Source of the DNA: Candidatus Cloacimonadota bacterium
GTDB taxonomy: Bacteria > Cloacimonadota > Cloacimonadia > Cloacimonadales > TCS61
Length of the DNA stretch: 6,239 nucleotides
NCBI GenBank assembly: GCA_016931665.1
Contig: JAFGEH010000226.1
Coordinates: 1 to 6,239, forward strand
Reading direction: 5' to 3'
Shown: positions 1 to 4,504 of the stretch, piece by piece
How the letters are laid out: each line of letters starts with the position of its first letter
Position numbering within the stretch: position 1 is the stretch's first letter
Made by a program: the position numbers and the translations under genes
The notes under the pieces: model-generated
Seen by the model: the letters and a program-made list of their open reading frames with translations, nothing else
Told to the model about the DNA's origin: nothing
Databases searched by the model: none

Positions 1-126
1 AGCTGCAGCTCTGGCAGATTGCTGCATTTTAAGAAAGGTGAAGCCCGAAGTGCCTGCGGCATCGTCTATTGCGTTGATACAGTTGAAGTATATCAATATA
101 ATGATAAGTAAAGAATACTTTTTCAT
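1..126 (-). CDS. PorV/PorQ-like outer-membrane protein, N-terminal 42 residues only (runs off the window)
   Basis: Reading the minus strand from the ATG at 126-124 gives 42 open codons to the window edge. Residues 1-19 (MKKYSLLIIILIYFNCINA) have a basic start, a hydrophobic core and an Ala end, which is a signal peptide. The next stretch contains GTSGFTFLKMQQSARAAA. This closely matches the start of mature PorV/PorQ-family beta-barrel proteins, whose hallmark is a GTSG-x-x-FLK/I...ARAAA-type motif. In Bacteroidota, PorV is an outer-membrane part of type IX secretion; other lineages carry many paralogues of unknown role. The ATG overlaps the TGA of the upstream EIIA gene as ATGA, and an AAAAGG sequence about 9 nt before the ATG can serve as ribosome binding site. 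Coupling to the EIIA gene is therefore likely. The signal peptide and motif are seen directly; the family call rests on a short segment, and the specific role is not known. A general outer-membrane barrel of another family is the alternative. Confidence 0.72.
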   Translation of the reverse strand, partial: MKKYSLLIIILIYFNCINAIDDAAGTSGFTFLKMQQSARAAA

Positions 127-569
127 TGATAAATACCTTTTAAAATATTGAAAATTCCTTCTTTATTTCTGCATGCCAGAAGCAGCTGACGATTCTCTGC
201 TTTGCGGCAAAAGTTGGAGATAGCGCTCAGGATTTTAAGATAGATATCTTTCATATTCTCCGGTACAGCGACCATGAAGATGATTTTTACGGGTTCATTA
301 TCAAGTGATTCAAAATCAAGCTCGTTCCGGAGAATGAAGATGACTATTTTCAATTCCTTTACCGCCTGGATCCTGGCATGAGGTAAAGCGACTCCCTTAC
401 CTATGCCCGTAGACATGACCGCTTCTCTTTCCAAAACAGCTTTCAGAAAATCTGACAGAGAAATGAGTGCACCCTGCTTTTCCAACATTTCTGCCATATC
501 CTGCAAGCAGCTTTTCTTATCAAGAGCCAGATAATCCATAACGATTAAATCTTCGGAAAATATTGCCAT
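123..569 (-). CDS. PTS EIIA domain protein, fructose/nitrogen (PtsN) type
   Basis: A 148-residue single-domain protein, the usual length for a free-standing EIIA of the fructose/mannitol/nitrogen class. The family signature is at residues 49-67: REAVMSTGIGKGVALPHAR followed by I. His64 in LPHAR is the expected phosphorylation site, which takes phosphate from HPr or NPr. The N-terminal region has the usual helix-rich start, and residues 96-104 (IIFMVAVPE) form the conserved core strand. The protein should be cytoplasmic. There is no EIIB, EIIC, HPr or EI gene in the window, so a regulatory PtsN-like role is as likely as sugar uptake. The start is supported by AAAGGA about 6 nt upstream on the minus strand. 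The stop codon overlaps the ATG of the PorV/PorQ-like gene, so the two are probably one operon. It is divergent from the SurA-like gene. The family is clear; which PTS branch it serves is not. Confidence 0.9.
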   Translation of the reverse strand: MAIFSEDLIVMDYLALDKKSCLQDMAEMLEKQGALISLSDFLKAVLEREAVMSTGIGKGVALPHARIQAVKELKIVIFILRNELDFESLDNEPVKIIFMVAVPENMKDIYLKILSAISNFCRKAENRQLLLACRNKEGIFNILKGIYQ

Positions 570-610
570 TTATATCCTTTCCGAGCTTATTTTCAGCTTT
601 CCATTCATCC

Positions 611-638
611 ATTAATTTGCTTGACTTCAGAAAGTCAA
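611..638 (-). promoter_or_regulatory. Candidate sigma-70-type promoter for the EIIA gene
   Basis: On the minus strand, TTGACT (638-633, 5 of 6 to the -35 consensus) is followed after 16 nt by ATTAAT (616-611, 4 of 6 to the -10 consensus). Transcription would start near 604, giving a leader of about 35 nt before the EIIA start codon. The -35 box lies inside the palindrome at 621-638, so a protein binding that palindrome could block it. The -10 match is weak, and promoter rules for this organism are unknown. The assignment is inferred from consensus only. Confidence 0.25.
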
Positions 639-647
639 TTTTTTTTT
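621..647 (+). terminator. Palindrome plus T9 tract in the leader of the SurA-like gene; weak terminator or attenuator candidate
   Basis: TTGACTT (621-627) and AAGTCAA (632-638) form a perfect 7-bp stem around the loop CAGA, followed at once by nine T (639-647). This is the layout of an intrinsic terminator on the plus strand, but the stem has only two G-C pairs. It lies 44 nt upstream of the SurA-like start codon, and no plus-strand gene ends nearby that would need it. It could be an attenuator in the leader, a stop for stray transcription, or simply an operator palindrome for the divergent promoters. The intergenic stretch 570-691 contains nothing else I can call with confidence. A TTG (646-648), 18 nt, then TAAATTTC (667-674) resembles a Bacteroidota-type promoter, but its transcript would start almost on the ribosome binding site. 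Confidence 0.35.
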
Positions 648-691
648 GTGAAGCTCAGTGGTAAGATAAATTTCAACAAAGGAGTGCGAAA

Positions 692-2401
692 ATGCAAAGA
701 CATGGACTGCCATTATACGGGCTGATTCTGATCATATTGACTGCCAGTCTACCCTTGCCAGGTGTTGGTGTCCCGCGAGAAACTATAGTAGCTGAATTTA
801 CAGGAGGCAACATCACCAGTGGCGAGCTGGATGACAGGATAGATAAAATCCCCCCCATGTACCAGACCAAATACAAGACAGAAGATGGCAAAAACAGCCT
901 TCTGGACATGATGTGCACCGAAGAGCTGTTTTATCTGGAAGGCCTGGCGATGAATATTAAGGATTCCCCTAAATTCCAGGAGCGAATTGAAATACAAATT
1001 AAAACCTATTACGCACAGGAATTCAAGAAAAACCTGCTGGTGGAAAATGTAACTCTGAGCCGGGAAGAGAAATATGATTATTTCAGGCAACATGCGAATG
1101 ACATCTATGCCGGTGTTATCTTCGAGGAAGTGGAAAACTCGATTGAACTCCAACTTAGACCAAAGAAAGAAGAACAGTACTATCAGGATTACCTGACACT
1201 GCTCAGGCAGGAATATGAAATCTCTGTTTATCCTGATGTGCTTGAACAGGTTAACCTGGATTATCCGGAAGCCAGCAGATTTCTATATCCGGAGAAGATT
1301 ATTGACAGTTCCAGCTCGGATATCGTGAAAAATGTAGAATTTTTCGTTACCAATTATACTGAGATGCCTCCCCAGCAGAAAAACAGTATGTCAACAACTG
1401 AAGGCTTGAATAAATATCTGGCTGATCTGGCTGAAATTCTCATGCTGCATGCTGAAGCTGTAAAAGCCGGTTATGAGGAGCGTCCTGATATCAGGGAGAC
1501 TGTACAGCAGATAGAACGTAATATGGTACTGAAAACTGCCTACAATATGCTGGTAATTGACGAAATTACAATAACCGATGAGACCATGAATCAGTATTAC
1601 AATAATAACCTTGATAAATTCAGTACCAAGGCTTCACGCCAGATCCAGACTTTCCATTTTGCTACCAGGGAAACTGCTGATCAGATGCGGAAGGATGTTA
1701 AAAAATTACTCAATAGAAACCATCAGAATGAGATAAACAGACTTGTTGAGGAGCATTCTCTTTACACCAAAAATAATGGAATCATTGATAATATCTATCA
1801 GAATGATATTATTCCCGGCATTGGCAAGGACGAAGTATATGCCGGACATGTCTGGAAAACTGCTGCTGGGAAAACCTCACCGGATGTATTAAGTAAGGTT
1901 TTCCAGAGCCAGCAGGGAGACTATGTTTTCTTCCGTATCCTGCTGGATAATCCGGCTCAGGCCCGGCCTTTTGTGGAAATAATTGATCGGGTGAGAGATA
2001 CGATGATCAAAGATCTGAGCAAACAGAAATTTGATGAACAGACAATCAGACTGCAACAGAAGTATCAGCTGGTAAAGTATCCTGAAAGGCTGTTCGCAGT
2101 CCTTTCTTCAGAAGAGTACTTTCAGCTGGCCGAAGAAGCTCAGAAGAAGCGCCGCTTTCTGGATGCAATTTATTATTACGATAAGGTTATTAAGAATTAT
2201 CCTAATAACAATGACGATTACAAAGCAACGTTCATGAAAGCCTTCCTCTATGCCGAGGAGCTGGACAAGAAAGACCTGGCTATCGAAATTTTTCAGGACC
2301 TGCTGAAATCATATCCCGAAAGTGACCTGCATGAGTCGGCCAGATTCATGATCATGGAACTGGAAGGGAAGGGAAGTATAATTGAAAAGTTCGAGGATTA
2401 A
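692..2401 (+). CDS. SurA-like periplasmic chaperone with degenerate parvulin (PpiC-type) region and C-terminal TPR-like repeats
   Basis: A 569-residue exported protein. Residues 1-26 are a signal peptide (Arg3, then a Leu/Ile-rich core). Residues about 30-175 are a helical SurA_N-like chaperone module beginning VAEFTGGNITSGELDDRI. A second similar helical segment follows at about 236-310. Residues about 315-430 sit where a parvulin rotamase domain is expected, but the usual hallmarks (the SHIL-type strand and the GGDLG-type loop) are absent; SRQIQTFHF and KNNGIID stand in their place. This suggests a chaperone without strong isomerase activity. Residues about 472-555 contain two TPR-like helix pairs, with DAIYYYDKVIKNYP and LAIEIFQDLLKSYP as repeat cores. 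The likely job is holding or folding outer-membrane or secreted proteins in the periplasm. The start is fixed by AAAGGAG (678-684), 7 nt upstream. The aldolase gene follows after 22 bp, suggesting an operon. The broad family is fairly sure; the exact role and the lack of activity are inferred. Confidence 0.8.
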   Translation: MQRHGLPLYGLILIILTASLPLPGVGVPRETIVAEFTGGNITSGELDDRIDKIPPMYQTKYKTEDGKNSLLDMMCTEELFYLEGLAMNIKDSPKFQERIEIQIKTYYAQEFKKNLLVENVTLSREEKYDYFRQHANDIYAGVIFEEVENSIELQLRPKKEEQYYQDYLTLLRQEYEISVYPDVLEQVNLDYPEASRFLYPEKIIDSSSSDIVKNVEFFVTNYTEMPPQQKNSMSTTEGLNKYLADLAEILMLHAEAVKAGYEERPDIRETVQQIERNMVLKTAYNMLVIDEITITDETMNQYYNNNLDKFSTKASRQIQTFHFATRETADQMRKDVKKLLNRNHQNEINRLVEEHSLYTKNNGIIDNIYQNDIIPGIGKDEVYAGHVWKTAAGKTSPDVLSKVFQSQQGDYVFFRILLDNPAQARPFVEIIDRVRDTMIKDLSKQKFDEQTIRLQQKYQLVKYPERLFAVLSSEEYFQLAEEAQKKRRFLDAIYYYDKVIKNYPNNNDDYKATFMKAFLYAEELDKKDLAIEIFQDLLKSYPESDLHESARFMIMELEGKGSIIEKFED

Positions 2402-2423
2402 AAAGTAATTACCGGGAGGTATC

Positions 2424-3398
2424 ATGTTTTATTCGGGTGAAAAATTAAAAGAGGTTTTTCTCCAAGCTAAAAAGAAAAGATTCGGAATCGTTGCCTCTAA
2501 TATTGTATTTGACAGTGCAATTCGAGCTATAGTGCAGGGATATGATGCTCAGAAATCGGATGGTCTTCTGCAGATGAGTTCGGGAGCAGCCAAATATGCT
2601 GCCGGTGACAGCAAAGATATCAAGGTAGGAGCTCAGCTTATCTCAGCCATGATTAAAATTCTGGCCGGGCAGTATAAACAATCGGGGGTTGGATTACATA
2701 TCGACCATGCTACACCCAATTATTTTGATTTCGTGGTTTACTGCATTGAAAATGGTTTGGTGTCTTCAGTTATGATCGATGCTTCGAAAGAGGATTTTGG
2801 CGAGAATGTAAGAATTTCCCGGGAAGTTGTAACCATAGCAAAAAAGTACGGAATCCTGGTGGAAGGTGAAATAGGTTACATCAAGGGGACCGAAGACGAA
2901 ATTGTTTCGGAAAGTGAATTATACACCAAACCGGAGGAAGCTCTGGAATATGTAAAAAAAACCGGTGTTGACCTGTTTGCTGCGTCGGTGGGAACCAATC
3001 ACGGAGTTACCAAGGGAGCCAAAGTCAAGCTTCATCTGGACCTGATCAAAGAGATTGACGACCTGCTGATCGCCAGTGATGTGGAAACGGGAATTGTACT
3101 GCACGGGGCATCCGGGTTAACAGACGAACAGCAGCGGACAGCTATCAGGAACGGTGTGGTCAAAATCAATAAAGACACCCACTATCAGATGGATTTTGCA
3201 GCGGCTGTCCAAGCCTACTGGGAAAAGGAAAAGGATGCTATCGTTAAGCCGGCAGGTCTGTCAGATGATGAATATATGCCGGATAAAGCCAGGTTCGATC
3301 CCAGGAAATGGCTGGTCCAGGGCGAAAAAGCCATGCAGAAGTCTGTGGAAGAACTGGTGAAAGTCTCCGGCAGTGCCGGTAATTCAATACTTCTGTAG
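2424..3398 (+). CDS. fba: Class II (metal-dependent) fructose-1,6-bisphosphate aldolase
   Basis: A 324-residue cytoplasmic TIM-barrel enzyme that splits fructose-1,6-bisphosphate into dihydroxyacetone phosphate and glyceraldehyde-3-phosphate, or runs in reverse in gluconeogenesis. The class II marks are in order: LHIDH (residues 91-95) with likely catalytic Asp94 and metal-binding His95; EGEIG (147-151) with Glu149; GTNHG (190-194) with His193; LHGASG (226-231) with His227; and KINKDT (247-252) with Asn249 and Asp251 for substrate contact. The tail FDPRKWLVQGEKAM (291-304) resembles the E. coli-type class IIA enzyme, but the protein is shorter than the roughly 340-360 residues usual there. 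KINKDTH differs from the common K-x-NIDTD form. GGGAGGT (2414-2420) is the ribosome binding site. The gene lies between the SurA-like gene (22 bp) and GAPDH (21 bp). A related ketose-bisphosphate aldolase such as tagatose-bisphosphate aldolase is possible, but pairing with GAPDH favours fructose-bisphosphate. Confidence 0.9.
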   Translation: MFYSGEKLKEVFLQAKKKRFGIVASNIVFDSAIRAIVQGYDAQKSDGLLQMSSGAAKYAAGDSKDIKVGAQLISAMIKILAGQYKQSGVGLHIDHATPNYFDFVVYCIENGLVSSVMIDASKEDFGENVRISREVVTIAKKYGILVEGEIGYIKGTEDEIVSESELYTKPEEALEYVKKTGVDLFAASVGTNHGVTKGAKVKLHLDLIKEIDDLLIASDVETGIVLHGASGLTDEQQRTAIRNGVVKINKDTHYQMDFAAAVQAYWEKEKDAIVKPAGLSDDEYMPDKARFDPRKWLVQGEKAMQKSVEELVKVSGSAGNSILL

Positions 3399-3419
3399 TC
3401 AATATTCAGGGAGGAATTA

Positions 3420-4418
3420 ATGAAAAAAATAGCTATAAACGGATTTGGACGCATCGGTCGCTTAGCCCTGCGGGTTATTCTGGATAAATATCCTGATCTG
3501 CAGGTAGCGGCTATTAATGATCTTACAGACGCACCCACTCTTGCTCATCTTTTCAAATACGACAGCGTCCATGGCAAATTCCAGGGTTCTGTCAGTGCAG
3601 AAAGTGATTTCCTTCTGATTGATGGGAAAAAGATCCGGATTTTCGCGGAAAAAGATCCGGAAATGCTGCCCTGGAAAGAATTGGAAGTTGAGTATATACT
3701 GGAATGCACAGGCATTTTCCGGTCACGGGAAAAAGCCGGCAAGCATCTGACGGCCGGTGCCAGTAAGGTGATACTTTCTGTACCCGCCAAAGATGCCATC
3801 GACGCCACTATCGTTATGGGAGTGAACGAAGGAACTTTGAAACCCGACCATAAAATCATATCCAATGCTTCCTGCACCACCAACTGCCTGGCACCTGTCT
3901 GCAAAGTAATCAATGATAAATTCGGGATTTTATCCGGAATGATGACTACAATACATTCTTACACCAATGATCAGAAAATTCTTGACCTGCCCCATAAAGA
4001 CTTGCGGCGGGCCAGGGCAGCAGCCATGAACATGATCCCTACCTCCACCGGTGCAGCCAAAGCCATTGGGCTGGTTATCCCGGAACTGGATGGAAAATTG
4101 AGTGGTGTCGCTGTTCGAGTCCCTACTCCCGATGCATCTCTAGTGGATCTGACCTTGATCCTGGCCCGGAAAGCTACCCGGGATGAAATTAATCAGGCTA
4201 TCAAGGATGCCTCTGAAAACAATATGAAAGGCATACTTGAATATTGCACTGAACCAGTCGTCTCCGGTGATATTATAGGTAATCCGCATTCTTCGGTGTT
4301 CGATGCAGATATGACCGACGTAAAAGAAGATCAGGTAAAAGTATTCAGCTGGTATGATAATGAATTCGGTTACGCCAACCGTCTGGTAGACCTGCTTGAT
4401 TATGCTACCAGAATCTGA
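3420..4418 (+). CDS. gap: Type I glyceraldehyde-3-phosphate dehydrogenase
   Basis: A 332-residue protein of normal length that catalyses the phosphorylating, NAD-linked oxidation of glyceraldehyde-3-phosphate to 1,3-bisphosphoglycerate in the cytoplasm. The Rossmann fold starts at once with INGFGRIGR (residues 6-14). The catalytic motif SNASCTTNCLAP (148-159) carries Cys152, and His179 lies in HSYTNDQ. The signature stretch DLPHKDLRRARAAA (189-202) and WYDNEFGYANRLVDLL (311-326) are intact. Asp34 after the second strand (AINDL) fits NAD preference over NADP. No key residue is missing. GGGAGG (3409-3414) gives the start, 21 bp after the aldolase stop. The gene ends with tandem in-frame stops TGA TAA, then a strong terminator, so it is the last gene of the unit with the aldolase and the SurA-like gene. 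It should work in both glycolysis and gluconeogenesis. The call is secure. Confidence 0.97.
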   Translation: MKKIAINGFGRIGRLALRVILDKYPDLQVAAINDLTDAPTLAHLFKYDSVHGKFQGSVSAESDFLLIDGKKIRIFAEKDPEMLPWKELEVEYILECTGIFRSREKAGKHLTAGASKVILSVPAKDAIDATIVMGVNEGTLKPDHKIISNASCTTNCLAPVCKVINDKFGILSGMMTTIHSYTNDQKILDLPHKDLRRARAAAMNMIPTSTGAAKAIGLVIPELDGKLSGVAVRVPTPDASLVDLTLILARKATRDEINQAIKDASENNMKGILEYCTEPVVSGDIIGNPHSSVFDADMTDVKEDQVKVFSWYDNEFGYANRLVDLLDYATRI

Positions 4419-4465
4419 TAAAGTCCAGTTCTAATCGGAAAACGTAATGTCTGAATAATATTTAT

Positions 4466-4493
4466 ACAGGGTCTGCGGACCCTGTTTGTTTTT
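4466..4493 (+). terminator. Intrinsic terminator after the GAPDH gene, also in the leader of the exported-protein gene
   Basis: ACAGGGTC (4466-4473) and GACCCTGT (4478-4485) pair perfectly over 8 bp around the loop TGCG, followed by TTTGTTTTT (4485-4493). The stem has five G-C pairs. It lies about 50 nt after the GAPDH stop and should end the SurA-like/aldolase/GAPDH transcript. The next gene's start codon is only 11 nt beyond the T tract, leaving no room for a separate promoter in between. That gene must be read through this hairpin, or start from a promoter in 4419-4465, where I see no good consensus. Confidence 0.88.
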
Positions 4494-4498
4494 CAGGG
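4480..4498 (+). promoter_or_regulatory. Possible alternative hairpin hiding the Shine-Dalgarno sequence of the exported-protein gene
   Basis: The Shine-Dalgarno sequence AGGGGG (4495-4500) lies 4 nt before the ATG at 4505. CCCTG (4480-4484), part of the right arm of the terminator, can pair with CAGGG (4494-4498) over 5 bp with the T-rich stretch 4485-4493 as loop. The same CAGGG occurs in the terminator's left arm (4467-4471), so CCCTG can choose between two partners. If the terminator stem forms and is read through, the ribosome site is free; if the left arm is missing, the site could be hidden. The pairings are seen directly; any regulatory use is inferred. The overlap could be chance, since both elements are G-rich. 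Confidence 0.3.
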
Positions 4499-4504
4499 GG
4501 TATA

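Noticed and set aside
1..111. Plus-strand open frame to a TAA at 109-111, which could be the end of a gene.
   Set aside because: Its translation is Cys-rich and unfamiliar. The minus strand over the same bases gives a start codon, a signal peptide and a PorV/PorQ motif.
646..674. Bacteroidota-type promoter (TTG, 18 nt, TAAATTTC) before the SurA-like gene.
   Set aside because: The match is suggestive, but the transcript would begin almost at the ribosome binding site and the lineage is not established, so it is not listed as a feature.
749..1153. Minus-strand open frame of 134 residues, and another at 673-918.
   Set aside because: Both lie inside the SurA-like gene, which has a signal peptide, a ribosome binding site and recognisable domains; they are antisense shadows.
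3215..3913. Minus-strand open frames opposite the aldolase and GAPDH genes.
   Set aside because: The plus strand encodes two secure enzymes here; the antisense translations show no family features.
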